In this document: positions 47,648 through 56,701 of the stretch, in pieces
Layout: every line of letters starts with the position of its first letter
How positions within the stretch are numbered: the stretch's first letter is position 1
Source of the DNA: Oerskovia enterophila
Lineage (GTDB): Bacteria; Actinomycetota; Actinomycetes; Actinomycetales; Cellulomonadaceae
NCBI RefSeq assembly: GCF_001692445.1
Contig: NZ_MAQA01000015.1
Span: forward strand, 1 to 64,000
Length of the DNA: 64,000 bases
Direction: 5' to 3'
Notes under the pieces: generated by a model
Seen by the model: the letters and a program-made list of their open reading frames with translations, nothing else
The model's database searches: none
What the model was told of the DNA's origin: nothing
Made by a program: the position numbers and the translations under genes

Positions 47648-48412
47648 ATGACAGCCAGCGCATTCCCCACCGGCAGCGGCGCGACGAGCGGGGCCGGACC
47701 TGCGGGTACGCCCGCGCAGCAGGCCGCGAACATCCTCGTCGTCGAGGACGAGCCGGCGATCGCCACCGCGATCGCCCAGCGGCTGAGCGCCGAGGGATGG
47801 CGCGTCGAGGTGGCGCGCGACGGGCTCTCGGGGGTCGAGGCCGCGACCCGGCTGCGCCCCGACGTGATCGTGCTCGACGTCATGCTCCCCGGCATCGACG
47901 GGCTCGAGGTCACGCGCCGCATCCAGGCCGAGCAGCCCGTGCCGATCCTCATGCTCACGGCGCGCGACGACGAGACCGACATGCTGATCGGGCTCGGCGT
48001 GGGGGCCGACGACTACATGACCAAGCCCTTCTCGATGCGCGAGCTGGTCGCGCGGGTCAAGGCGCTCCTGCGGCGCGTGGACCGCGCGGCCCAGGCTGCG
48101 ACGTCGACCCCCACGGACCCGCCCATGGTCGTGGGCGACGTCGTGATCGACCGCGCCCAGCGACGCGTGCACCGCGCCGGCGAGGAGGTCCACCTGACCC
48201 CCACCGAGTTCGAGCTGCTCGTCATGCTCGCCAGCTCCCCCAAGACCGTCCTGACGCGCGAGCGCCTCCTCGCCGAGGTCTGGGACTGGGCCGACGCGAG
48301 CGGGACCCGCACGGTCGACTCCCACATCAAGGCGCTGCGCCGCAAGCTCGGCCCGGACCTGATCCGCACCGTCCACGGCGTCGGCTACGCGTTCGAGCCC
48401 CCGGTCGCGTGA
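47648..48412 (+). CDS. OmpR-family response regulator
   Basis: This 254-residue protein has a Ser/Gly/Ala-rich N-terminal extension of about 27 residues, then a receiver domain. The phospho-acceptor is in VIVLDVMLPGIDGLE, the acidic pair is in VVEDEP, and the conserved Lys is in MTKPF. A winged-helix DNA-binding domain follows (LTPTEFELLVMLASSPKTVLTRERLL...RTVDSHIKALRRKL). It is coupled to the next gene by a GTGA overlap, forming a two-component system. The target genes are unknown. Confidence 0.93.
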   Translation: MTASAFPTGSGATSGAGPAGTPAQQAANILVVEDEPAIATAIAQRLSAEGWRVEVARDGLSGVEAATRLRPDVIVLDVMLPGIDGLEVTRRIQAEQPVPILMLTARDDETDMLIGLGVGADDYMTKPFSMRELVARVKALLRRVDRAAQAATSTPTDPPMVVGDVVIDRAQRRVHRAGEEVHLTPTEFELLVMLASSPKTVLTRERLLAEVWDWADASGTRTVDSHIKALRRKLGPDLIRTVHGVGYAFEPPVA

Positions 48413-49575
48413 CCTCCGGACCCCGGACGCTGCGCCCCCACCTCCCGGACGTCCGGCCCCTCGACTCCTTCCGGTCGCTCAAGATCAAGCTCGGCGTGCT
48501 GGTCTTCGCGACCGTCACGCTCGCCGTCCTCATCACGTGGCTCGGCCAGCAGAACAAGCTCGGGCCGACGCGGACCTTCCCCCTCGCGATCGTGCTCTCG
48601 CTCCTGCTCACCCAGATCCTGGCGCGCGGCATGACCTCGCCCCTGCGGGAGATGACGGCCGCCGCGCGCTCGATGGCCGACGGCGACTACACGCGCCGCG
48701 TGCGGGCCACGAGCCGAGACGAGGTGGGCCAGCTCGCGGTCGCGTTCAACATCATGGCCGAGGACCTCGCCTCGTCCGACCAGATGCGGCGCGAGCTCAT
48801 CGCCAACGTGTCGCACGAGCTGCGCACCCCCATCGCGGCGCTGCAGGCCCAGCTCGAGAACGTGGTCGACGGTGTGAGCGAGGCGAACCCCGCGACCATG
48901 GAGATGGCCCTCGCGCAGACCGAGCGCCTGACCCGCCTCGTGACGTACCTGCTCGACCTGTCGCGGATCGAGGCCGGCGCCGCGGCGCTCAACATCCAGG
49001 ACGTCCCGCTCGGCGACTTCCTCGAGGAGAACGCCGACGCGGTCTCCATGGTCGAGGCCGGCAAGCACCTCCAGTACGTGATCGACGTGACGCCCGAGGA
49101 CCTGACGCTCCCGGCCGACCCGGAGCGCCTGCGCCAGATCATCACCAACCTCCTCCAGAACGCGATCCGGCACTCCCCGCAGAACGGCGAGATCCGGCTC
49201 GAGGCCTACCCCGTGGACGACGAGGTCGTCATCGAGGTCATCGACCAGGGGCCGGGCATCGCGAAGAAGGACCGTGAGCGGATCTTCGAGCGCTTCGCGC
49301 GCGGCAACGCACCCTCGCACGGGCACTCCTCGACGGGCGGCACCGGGATCGGCCTCGCCATCGTCCGCTGGGCCGTCGACCTGCACGGCGGGCGGATCGA
49401 GGTCGCCGACTCGCTGCAGGGGGCGACCATGCGCCTGACGTTCCCCGCCCAGCCCCACCCGCACACCACGGGCCTGCCGGACGACCTGCCGGAGATCCTG
49501 GGCACCGCCCTGGGCGAGCCCTGGGACCCCAGGCGCGACACCGGGGAAGACGGACGACCCGACGCCAGCGCGTGA
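48409..49575 (+). CDS. sensor histidine kinase
   Basis: This 388-residue kinase is the partner of the preceding regulator. Two hydrophobic segments near residues 30 and 55 enclose only a very short extracellular loop (about 10 residues), so it probably senses a membrane or cytoplasmic signal. The HAMP domain (ILARGMTSPLREMTAAARSM) is followed by the H box NVSHELRTPIAAL, the N box NLLQNAIRHS, and the G boxes DQGPGI and GTGIGLAIVRW. The GTG start overlaps the regulator stop. Confidence 0.93.
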   Translation: MTSGPRTLRPHLPDVRPLDSFRSLKIKLGVLVFATVTLAVLITWLGQQNKLGPTRTFPLAIVLSLLLTQILARGMTSPLREMTAAARSMADGDYTRRVRATSRDEVGQLAVAFNIMAEDLASSDQMRRELIANVSHELRTPIAALQAQLENVVDGVSEANPATMEMALAQTERLTRLVTYLLDLSRIEAGAAALNIQDVPLGDFLEENADAVSMVEAGKHLQYVIDVTPEDLTLPADPERLRQIITNLLQNAIRHSPQNGEIRLEAYPVDDEVVIEVIDQGPGIAKKDRERIFERFARGNAPSHGHSSTGGTGIGLAIVRWAVDLHGGRIEVADSLQGATMRLTFPAQPHPHTTGLPDDLPEILGTALGEPWDPRRDTGEDGRPDASA

Positions 49576-49805
49576 GACCTTCGTCACACTTGCGGCCGCG
49601 CATACCCGGGGATGGCCTAACCGACCTCGTCTTTGGCCGGTGAACAGGTCGTCGTTGCCCCCCGTTTGCCTCAGGTAGACATCCGGTGAAGAACGACCGC
49701 ACACCTTGCGCCGACTGGCGTCCCGGGGCGCCCCGCACCGCTACCGAGGGCCTACGCTTGACGGGTCCGGTTCCGGACTAGGTACCCGATATCCAGTGAC
49801 GATCA

Positions 49806-52800
49806 GTGGTGAAAGTGGGCGATCCTCGCGTGTCCCCGAAGGCTGAGTCAGAGTCGATCAGCGCAGCTAGTTCTGTGTTCGGCGCCAACGAATGGCTTGT
49901 CGACGAGCTGTACGAGCAATACCTCCAGGACAAGAACGCGGTCGACCCCGCGTGGTGGGACTTCTTCGCGGACTACCGTCCCGGGGAGAAGTCTGCCGAG
50001 GCGAACGGGAGCCCCGCTCCCGTGAACGGTGCGTCCGCCCCCGCCGCCGGCCCTGCCCCCGCGGTCCAGATCCCCGCGAAGGCCCCGGCAGAGCCGCCGG
50101 TCGCCGCAGCGCTCCCCACCCCCGCGACCGACGGCTCGGCCGCCGGCGAGTCGGCGCAGCGACGCAGGTCGCCCGTCGTCCCCGCGGACCCGACCGTCAA
50201 CGCGGCGATCGCCGCGATCAAGGCCACCCGACCGGTCGCGACGGCACAGCCCGCGACCGCGCCGTACGCAGCGGTCGCGACCGCGCCGTCCCGCTCGGAC
50301 TCGCCGGAGACCGGCGACGACGTGCAGAAGCTCCGCGGCCCGGCCGCGCGCGTCGTGGTCAACATGGAGGCCAGCCTCGAGGTGCCCACGGCGACCTCGG
50401 TGCGCGCCGTCCCGGCCAAGCTCATGGTCGACAACCGCATCGTCATCAACAACCACCTCGCCCGTGGGCGCGGCGGCAAGATCTCGTTCACGCACCTCAT
50501 CGGGTTCGCGCTCGTCGAGGCGCTCACCGAGATGCCCGCGATGAACGCGAGCTACACCCAGATCGACGGCAAGCCGGCGGTCAAGAACCCCGCGCACGTC
50601 AACTTCGGTCTCGCGATCGACCTCGCCAAGCCCGACGGCACCCGCCAGCTCCTCGTGCCGAGCGTCAAGAGCGCCGAGCAGATGGACTTCGCGCAGTTCT
50701 GGGCCGCCTACGAGGACCTCGTGCGCCGGGCCCGTGGCAACAAGCTCACGGTCGACGACTTCGCGGGCACCACGATCTCGCTGACCAACCCGGGCGGGAT
50801 CGGGACCGTGCACTCGGTCCCCCGCCTCATGCAGGGACAGGGCACCATCATCGGTGTCGGCGCCATGGACTACCCCGCGGAGTTCGCGGGCGCCTCGGTC
50901 GAGCAGCTCGCCCGTCTCGGCGTCTCGAAGGTCCTGACGATCACCTCGACCTACGACCACCGCATCATCCAGGGTGCGCAGTCCGGCGAGTTCCTGCGCA
51001 TCCTCGGGACCAAGCTGATCGGTGAGGACGGCTTCTACGACCGCGTCTTCGCCGCCCTGCGGATCCCCTACGAGCCGGTCCGCTGGACCCGCGACAACAC
51101 GACGGACGCCGAGATCGAGGCGGCCAAGCCCGCCAAGATCGCCGAGCTCATCCACTCGTTCCGCTCGCGCGGCCACCTCATGGCCGACACGGACCCGCTC
51201 GCCTACCGTCAGCGCAAGCACCCCGACCTGGACGTGCAGACGCACGACCTCACGCTGTGGGACCTGGACCGCACCTTCCCGACCGGCGGTTTCGGCGGCA
51301 AGACGAAGTCCACGCTGCGCGACATCCTCGGCCTGCTGCGCGACTCGTACTGCCGCTCGATCGGCATCGAGTACATGCACCTGGCCGACCGCGCCCAGCG
51401 TCGCTGGCTCCAGGAGCGCCTCGAGTCGGGCTACGCCCGCACGCCGCGCGAGGACCAGCTGCGCATCCTGCGCCGCCTGAACTCGGCCGAGGCGTTCGAG
51501 ACGTTCCTCCAGACCAAGTTCGTCGGGCAGAAGCGCTTCTCGCTCGAGGGCGGCGAGTCCGTCATCCCGCTGCTCGACGCCGTCCTCTCCAAGGCGGCCG
51601 ACGGGGGCCTCGACGAGGTCTGCATCGGCATGGCCCACCGTGGTCGCCTCAACGTCCTGGCGAACATCGCCGGCAAGAGCTACGCGCAGATCTTCGCGGA
51701 GTTCGAGGGCAACCAGGACCCCAAGAGCGTCCAGGGATCGGGCGACGTCAAGTACCACCTCGGCACCGAGGGAACGTTCTCCGCCGAGTCGGGTGCGCAG
51801 ACGCGCGTCTACCTCGCGGCGAACCCTTCGCACCTCGAGGCCGTGGACCCCGTGCTCGAGGGCATCGTGCGAGCCAAGCAGGACCGCATCGACCTGGGCG
51901 GCGACGGCTTCTCGGTGCTGCCGATCCTCATCCACGGCGACGCGGCCTTCGCGGGCCAGGGCGTGGTCCCCGAGGTCCTGAACCTCGCCCAGCTGCGCGG
52001 CTACCGCACCGGCGGCACCATCCACGTGATCATCAACAACCAGGTCGGCTTCACCACGGGCCCGTCCTCGTCGCGCTCCACGCTGTACTCGACGGACGTC
52101 GCCAAGGGCTACCAGGTCCCGATCTTCCACGTGAACGGTGACGACCCCGAGGCGTGCGTGCGCGTCGCCGAGCTCGCCTTCGCGTTCCGCGAGCAGTTCG
52201 ACCGCGACGTGATCATCGACATGATCTGCTACCGCCGCCGTGGTCACAACGAGGGCGACGACCCCTCGATGACCCAGCCGCTCATGTACAACCTCATCGA
52301 GGCCAAGCGCTCGGTCCGCAAGCTCTACACCGAGAACCTCGTCGCCCGCGGAGACATCACGCTCGAGGAGGCCGAGCACGTCCTGCAGGACTACCAGGCC
52401 CAGCTCGAGCGCGTGTTCACCGAGACCAAGGAGGGCGGCTTCACCCCGTCGCCGTCCTCGGAGCCCGTCGCGGGCCTCGAGCGTCCCGAGTCCCAGCGCG
52501 AGGACGCCGGCACGATGGTCGGTTGGAAGACCGCGATCGACCAGTCGGTCATCGAGCGGGTCGGCCAGGTGCACGTGGCACCGCCCGAGGGCTTCACGGT
52601 CCACCCCAAGCTCGCGCAGCTGCTCGAGAAGCGTCACCAGATGTCCGCGAACGGCGGCATCGACTGGGGCTACGGCGAGCTGCTCGCGTTCGGCTCGCTC
52701 CTGGTCGAGGGCACCCCGGTGCGCCTGGCCGGGCAGGACTCGCGACGCGGCACGTTCGTGCAGCGTCACGCGGTGCTGCACGACCGCGAGACCGGCGCCG

Positions 52801-53672
52801 AGTGGACCCCGCTGCTGTACCTGTCGGCGGACCAGGCGAAGTTCTGGGTCTACGACTCCTCGCTGAGCGAGTACGCGGCCCTGGGCTTCGAGTACGGGTA
52901 CTCGGTCGAGCGCCCCGACGCCCTGGTCCTGTGGGAGGCGCAGTTCGGCGACTTCGTCAACGGCGCCCAGACCGTCATCGACGAGTTCATCTCCTCGGCC
53001 GAGCAGAAGTGGGGCCAGAACTCCTCGGTCGTCATGCTCCTGCCGCACGGCTACGAGGGACAGGGACCCGACCACTCGTCGGCCCGTATCGAGCGCTTCC
53101 TCCAGCTGTGCGCCGAGAACAACCTCACGGTCGCCCAGCCGTCGACGCCGGCGTCGTACTTCCACCTGCTGCGGCAGCAGGCGTACGCCCGCCCGCGCCG
53201 CCCGCTCGTGGTCTTCACGCCCAAGCAGCTGCTGCGCCTCAAGGCCGCTGCCTCGGCGGTCGAGGACTTCACGACGGGCACGTTCGAGCCCGTGATCGGG
53301 GACGCCTCGGTGGACCCGGCGAACGTGGACCGGGTCCTGCTCTGCACGGGTCGGGTCTACTACGACCTGCTCGCCGAGCGGACCAAGCGCGGCGACGACA
53401 AGACCGCGATCGTGCGCCTCGAGCAGCTCTACCCGCTCGACGTGGACGGCATCCGCACGGAGCTCTCCAAGTACGCGGGAGCCGACGTCGTGTGGGTCCA
53501 GGACGAGCCGGAGAACCAGGGTGCGTGGTCGTTCATCCACGTGAACCTGCCCGAGGACATGCCGCGCGTGCGCGTCGTCTCGCGTCCCGCCTCGGCCTCG
53601 ACCGCTGCGGGTACCGCCAAGAAGCACCAGGCCCAGCAGGCCGTCCTCCTCGAGCAGGCCTTCGCCCGCTGA
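49806..53672 (+). CDS. kgd: multifunctional 2-oxoglutarate decarboxylase/dehydrogenase (Kgd/OdhA)
   Basis: This 1288-residue actinobacterial enzyme fuses an E2-type succinyltransferase domain to an E1 domain. The N-terminal segment has FGANEWLVDELYEQYLQDK. After an Ala/Pro linker, residues 110-400 form the E2 catalytic core (TYDHRIIQGAQSGEFLRIL). The ThDP-dependent E1 follows, with IGMAHRGRLNVLANIAGK, GDAAFAGQGVVPEVLNLAQL and the cofactor-binding NNQVGFTT. There is no lipoyl domain, as in its relatives. It works in the TCA cycle and is usually restrained by GarA/OdhI. The start is uncertain: GTG codons at 49806, 49809 and 49830 are all possible, and none has a good Shine-Dalgarno. Confidence 0.95.
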   Translation: MVKVGDPRVSPKAESESISAASSVFGANEWLVDELYEQYLQDKNAVDPAWWDFFADYRPGEKSAEANGSPAPVNGASAPAAGPAPAVQIPAKAPAEPPVAAALPTPATDGSAAGESAQRRRSPVVPADPTVNAAIAAIKATRPVATAQPATAPYAAVATAPSRSDSPETGDDVQKLRGPAARVVVNMEASLEVPTATSVRAVPAKLMVDNRIVINNHLARGRGGKISFTHLIGFALVEALTEMPAMNASYTQIDGKPAVKNPAHVNFGLAIDLAKPDGTRQLLVPSVKSAEQMDFAQFWAAYEDLVRRARGNKLTVDDFAGTTISLTNPGGIGTVHSVPRLMQGQGTIIGVGAMDYPAEFAGASVEQLARLGVSKVLTITSTYDHRIIQGAQSGEFLRILGTKLIGEDGFYDRVFAALRIPYEPVRWTRDNTTDAEIEAAKPAKIAELIHSFRSRGHLMADTDPLAYRQRKHPDLDVQTHDLTLWDLDRTFPTGGFGGKTKSTLRDILGLLRDSYCRSIGIEYMHLADRAQRRWLQERLESGYARTPREDQLRILRRLNSAEAFETFLQTKFVGQKRFSLEGGESVIPLLDAVLSKAADGGLDEVCIGMAHRGRLNVLANIAGKSYAQIFAEFEGNQDPKSVQGSGDVKYHLGTEGTFSAESGAQTRVYLAANPSHLEAVDPVLEGIVRAKQDRIDLGGDGFSVLPILIHGDAAFAGQGVVPEVLNLAQLRGYRTGGTIHVIINNQVGFTTGPSSSRSTLYSTDVAKGYQVPIFHVNGDDPEACVRVAELAFAFREQFDRDVIIDMICYRRRGHNEGDDPSMTQPLMYNLIEAKRSVRKLYTENLVARGDITLEEAEHVLQDYQAQLERVFTETKEGGFTPSPSSEPVAGLERPESQREDAGTMVGWKTAIDQSVIERVGQVHVAPPEGFTVHPKLAQLLEKRHQMSANGGIDWGYGELLAFGSLLVEGTPVRLAGQDSRRGTFVQRHAVLHDRETGAEWTPLLYLSADQAKFWVYDSSLSEYAALGFEYGYSVERPDALVLWEAQFGDFVNGAQTVIDEFISSAEQKWGQNSSVVMLLPHGYEGQGPDHSSARIERFLQLCAENNLTVAQPSTPASYFHLLRQQAYARPRRPLVVFTPKQLLRLKAAASAVEDFTTGTFEPVIGDASVDPANVDRVLLCTGRVYYDLLAERTKRGDDKTAIVRLEQLYPLDVDGIRTELSKYAGADVVWVQDEPENQGAWSFIHVNLPEDMPRVRVVSRPASASTAAGTAKKHQAQQAVLLEQAFAR

Positions 53673-53696
53673 CCGGACGCTCTCGCTGAGCGCTGC

Positions 53697-53739
53697 ACGA
53701 CGAAGGCCGCCTCCCGTCCGGGGAGGCGGCCTTCGTCGT
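53697..53739. terminator. bidirectional terminator between kgd and the aldo/keto reductase
   Basis: A perfect 19-bp stem (arms 53697-53715 and 53721-53739, ACGACGAAGGCCGCC...) has a 5-nt loop. It lies 24 nt after kgd and 14 nt after the convergent aldo/keto reductase gene. Confidence 0.85.
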
Positions 53740-53753
53740 GGTGTGCGCCGGAC

Positions 53754-54749
53754 CTACCAGCGTGCGTGGATCGACTCGCGCAGGTACCGGTCGTAGATCT
53801 CGCGGATACCGGACGTGAAGAGCGGGCCGAGCACCTCGGCCGACCCGGCTTCCGCGTTGGCCCGCGCCTGCACGACGTTGCGCGCGCCGGGGATCACGGT
53901 CGAGACCCCGGGCTGCTGCCAGATCCAGGCGATCGCGGCCTGCGCGGGGCTGACGTCCGGTCCGAGCACGTCGTGCACGAGCGCGGTGAACTCCCCCGCG
54001 GCCGTGATCCCGGTCTCGAAGTCGACCCCGGAGAACGTCTCGCCGACGTCGAACGCCGAGCCGTCCCGGTTGAAGCTCCGGTGGTCGTTCTCCGCGAACG
54101 TCGTCTCGCGCGTGTACTTCCCGGTCAGCAGACCCGACGCGAGCGGGACGCGGGCGATGATGCCGACGCCTGCCTCGGAGGCTGCGGGGAGCACCTCGTC
54201 GAGCGGCTTGAGCCGGAACGGGTTGAGGATGATCTGCACCGTCGCGGTCCCGGGTCGGGCGATGGCCGCGAGCGCCTCGTCGACCGTCTCGACGCTCACG
54301 CCGTAGGCCGCGATCGCCCCCTCGGCCACGAGCGTGTCGAGCGCGTCGTAGACCTGGTCGTCGTCGACGACCGACGAGGGCGGGCAGTGGAGCTGGACGA
54401 GGTCGAGCCGGTCGGTCCGCAGGTTGCGGCGCGAACGGTCGATCCACTCGCGGAAGTTCGCGAGCGTGTAGCTCTCGGGTACCTGCGGTGCCCGCCGGCC
54501 CATCTTGGTCGCGACCGTGATCCCTGCGCCGGGGTTGTCGGCGAGGTAGGAGCCGATGATCTCCTCGCTGCGGCCGTCTCCGTAGACGTCGGCGGTGTCG
54601 AAGAACGTCACGCCCGACTCGGCCGAGGCGTCGAGGACGGCGCGGGCGTCGTCCTCGCTGACCTCTCCCCAGTCGGCCCCGAGCTGCCAGGTGCCGAGCC
54701 CGACGACCGAGACCAGCCTTCCTGTGCGTCCGAGCACTCCTCGTTCCAT
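53754..54749 (-). CDS. aldo/keto reductase
   Basis: This 331-residue TIM-barrel oxidoreductase uses NADPH. The catalytic set is seen as TFFDTADVYGDG (Asp and Tyr), TVATKMGRR (Lys) and DLVQLHCPP (His). The C-terminal cofactor loop is VSTVIPGARNVVQA. The substrate is unknown. The ATG at 54749 has an AGGAGGA box. It is divergent from the aldose epimerase gene, so both may serve sugar metabolism. Confidence 0.92.
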   Translation of the reverse strand: MERGVLGRTGRLVSVVGLGTWQLGADWGEVSEDDARAVLDASAESGVTFFDTADVYGDGRSEEIIGSYLADNPGAGITVATKMGRRAPQVPESYTLANFREWIDRSRRNLRTDRLDLVQLHCPPSSVVDDDQVYDALDTLVAEGAIAAYGVSVETVDEALAAIARPGTATVQIILNPFRLKPLDEVLPAASEAGVGIIARVPLASGLLTGKYTRETTFAENDHRSFNRDGSAFDVGETFSGVDFETGITAAGEFTALVHDVLGPDVSPAQAAIAWIWQQPGVSTVIPGARNVVQARANAEAGSAEVLGPLFTSGIREIYDRYLRESIHARW

Positions 54750-54882
54750 GTGTTCCTCCTCGTCCTGCGGTGGTGCTCCCGTCGCCCGGGGGCCGGGGAC
54801 GGTGCGTCGCTCGGCCTGCTGCCCGCGGTGGGCGGCACGACCGGGTTCTACTGTCGCTGCTCGCGCGGTGTTCCGCACCCAG

Positions 54883-54888
54883 TAACGT
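54883..54888 (+). promoter_or_regulatory. -10 box for a leaderless aldose epimerase transcript
   Basis: TAACGT ends 8 nt before the GTG at 54897. There is no Shine-Dalgarno. This helps choose 54897 over the in-frame GTG at 54891. Confidence 0.5.
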
Positions 54889-54896
54889 ATGTGATC

Positions 54897-55811
54897 GTGA
54901 ACATCAAACCACCGTCCGGCGCCCAGATCCGCATCGAGCACGGGGACCACCGCGTCACCGTCACGGAGGTCGGCGCAACGATCCGCGAGTACTCGGTCGA
55001 GGGGCGCGACGTCTTCACCCCCTTCGCCGAGACCGAGCTCGCTCCCGCGTCCCACGGAGCGGTGCTGCTCCCCTGGCCCAACCGGCTGCGCGACGGGCAG
55101 TACACGTTCGACGGCGTCGAGCTCCAGCTCCCCCTCACCGAGGTCCCTCGCCGCACCGCGATCCACGGCCTGGTGTGCTGGGAGCGCTGGGACGTCGTCG
55201 AGCAGTCCGCGTCGGCCGTGACACTCGAGCTGCACCTCGTCCCGACCCCCGGCTACCCGTTCGACCTCCTTGCCCGCGTGACCTACGCACTGTCGGACGC
55301 AGGCCTGCGCGTCACGACCCGCACGACGAACGTGGGCGGCACCGACGCCCCCTACGGCGTCGGGTTCCACCCGTGGCTCTCGCCCGGTGACGCGTCGGTC
55401 GACGAGTGCACGCTGCGCCTCGACGCGAGCACCCGGGTCACCACCGACGAGCGCCTCCTGCCCACGGGCACCGAGCCCGCGGCCGGCGACTTCGACCTGC
55501 GCGAGCCACGCCTGCTCGCCGGGATCGACCTCGACGACGCCTACGTCGACGTCCTGCGCGACGAGGACGGCCTGTCCTGGATGCAGCTCAGCGCCCCCGA
55601 CGGCCGCACGGCCGCCGTCTGGATGGACTCCTCGATGGACACCTGGCAGGTCTGCACCGGAGACCACGTGTCGGCCACGGCGTACCGGCGCACGGGTGTC
55701 GCGGCCGAGCCCATGAGCTGCATCGCGGACGCGTTCCGCACGGGCGAGCGCCTGGTGCGCCTCGCTCCGGGCGCGTCGCACGAGGCGACGTGGGGCGCCA
55801 CGCTGCTCTGA
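54897..55811 (+). CDS. aldose 1-epimerase family protein
   Basis: This 304-residue galactose mutarotase-like protein is a beta-sandwich. Landmarks are LLPWPNRLRDGQYTFDG, HGLVCWERW (catalytic His), VGFHPWLSPG (second His) and the acidic region near the C-terminus. It interconverts alpha and beta anomers of aldoses. Proteins of this size and pattern also include hexose-6-phosphate mutarotases. It starts at GTG 54897. Confidence 0.9.
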   Translation: MNIKPPSGAQIRIEHGDHRVTVTEVGATIREYSVEGRDVFTPFAETELAPASHGAVLLPWPNRLRDGQYTFDGVELQLPLTEVPRRTAIHGLVCWERWDVVEQSASAVTLELHLVPTPGYPFDLLARVTYALSDAGLRVTTRTTNVGGTDAPYGVGFHPWLSPGDASVDECTLRLDASTRVTTDERLLPTGTEPAAGDFDLREPRLLAGIDLDDAYVDVLRDEDGLSWMQLSAPDGRTAAVWMDSSMDTWQVCTGDHVSATAYRRTGVAAEPMSCIADAFRTGERLVRLAPGASHEATWGATLL

Positions 55812-55955
55812 GCCGGTCGGGCCCTGCGGGACGCTGCCGCCGGTCACCTTCATGGTCGCCTCCGGCACCAGTTGCCGTCCGTCGGGCCCGACCTCCCGCA
55901 CGGGACCCCGGTCGTGACAGACAATGGTGTGCGAGCGAACGAGGAGCACATCACC

Positions 55956-56561
55956 GTGGGAGAACCTGAAGTACGGATCTGCGTGGTCGGCGACGAGCTG
56001 ATCGCGGGCGTCGGCGACGCCAAGGGCCTCGGCTGGGTCGGGCGCGTCGTCGCCCGCACCCGATTCCCCGGGACGGCGATGGTCTTCCCGCTCGCGATCC
56101 CGGGCGAGACGACCACGGCGATGAGCCAGCGCTGGGACCTCGAGTCGGCCAAGCGGTTCCACCCGGACCCGGAGTCGGACAACCGTCTCGTCATCGCGCT
56201 CGGGCGGCACGACCTGGACGCCGGCCTGTCGGTGGCCAGGTCGCGCCTCAACCTCGCGAACGTCCTGGACGTGGCCGAGCAGCGCAGGCTCCCCGTGTTC
56301 GTGGTGGGCCCACCGCCGGGACGGCCCGAGGACAGCGACCGCCTCGCCGAGCTCTCGGGGGCGTTCGCCGACGTGGCGAACCGGCGACGGGTCCCGTACG
56401 TCGACACGTTCACGCCGCTCGTGACGCACGAGCAGTGGCTCGCGGACCTCGCGACGGGCGTGGGCGGGTACCCGGGGCAGGCGGGCTACGGGCTCATGGC
56501 CTGGCTCGTCCTGCACACGGGCTGGCACGCCTGGTTGGGTCTGCCCGACGACGTCACGTAG
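55956..56561 (+). CDS. SGNH/GDSL-type hydrolase
   Basis: This 201-residue cytoplasmic protein has the SGNH blocks in order: ICVVGDELIAGVGDAKGLGW (here Asp takes the usual place of Ser in GDS, so the nucleophile is altered), FPLAIPGETTTAM (Gly block), IALGRHDLD (in place of GxND) and a C-terminal YPGQAGYGLMAWLVL. The departures at the Ser, Asn and final His positions suggest that esterase activity may be lost. The GTG at 55956 has GAGGAG 9 nt upstream. It stands alone between the epimerase gene and a terminator. Confidence 0.78.
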   Translation: MGEPEVRICVVGDELIAGVGDAKGLGWVGRVVARTRFPGTAMVFPLAIPGETTTAMSQRWDLESAKRFHPDPESDNRLVIALGRHDLDAGLSVARSRLNLANVLDVAEQRRLPVFVVGPPPGRPEDSDRLAELSGAFADVANRRRVPYVDTFTPLVTHEQWLADLATGVGGYPGQAGYGLMAWLVLHTGWHAWLGLPDDVT

Positions 56562-56634
56562 GCCGGGTGGGCACGTCGCCCGACGTTCGCCGAGGGCGGC
56601 CGTCGTGCGGCGGCCGATCAGGACGACGACAGAC

Positions 56635-56674
56635 CACAGCGGCTCGTGCCCCTACCGGGGCACGAGCCGCTGTG
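56635..56674. terminator. bidirectional terminator after the SGNH gene
   Basis: A perfect 18-bp stem (CACAGCGGCTCGTGCCCC with its complement) and a TACC loop lie between two convergent genes. Confidence 0.85.
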
Positions 56675-56701
56675 CGTCGCGCCCCTGCGGGCGCGGGAGC
56701 C

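Noticed and set aside
45958-49575. Very long open frame (about 1200 codons) on the plus strand over the CNNM genes
   Set aside because: Only its last 388 codons are a real gene (the histidine kinase, GTG at 48409). The rest is the Arg/Pro/Asp-rich translation typical of the strand opposite GC-rich genes.
49848-53627. Open frame of about 1259 codons opposite kgd
   Set aside because: It mirrors the codon phase of kgd, has no recognisable domain and is rich in Val/Asp/Arg/Leu. It is a shadow of the real gene.
49806-53672. Fusion of E2 and E1 domains in the 2-oxoglutarate dehydrogenase as a novelty
   Set aside because: This is the standard actinobacterial Kgd/OdhA architecture.
53754-56528. Single 924-codon minus-strand frame joining the aldo/keto reductase to upstream DNA
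   Set aside because: The real gene starts at the ATG at 54749 with a strong ribosome-binding site. The upstream part lies opposite the epimerase and SGNH genes.
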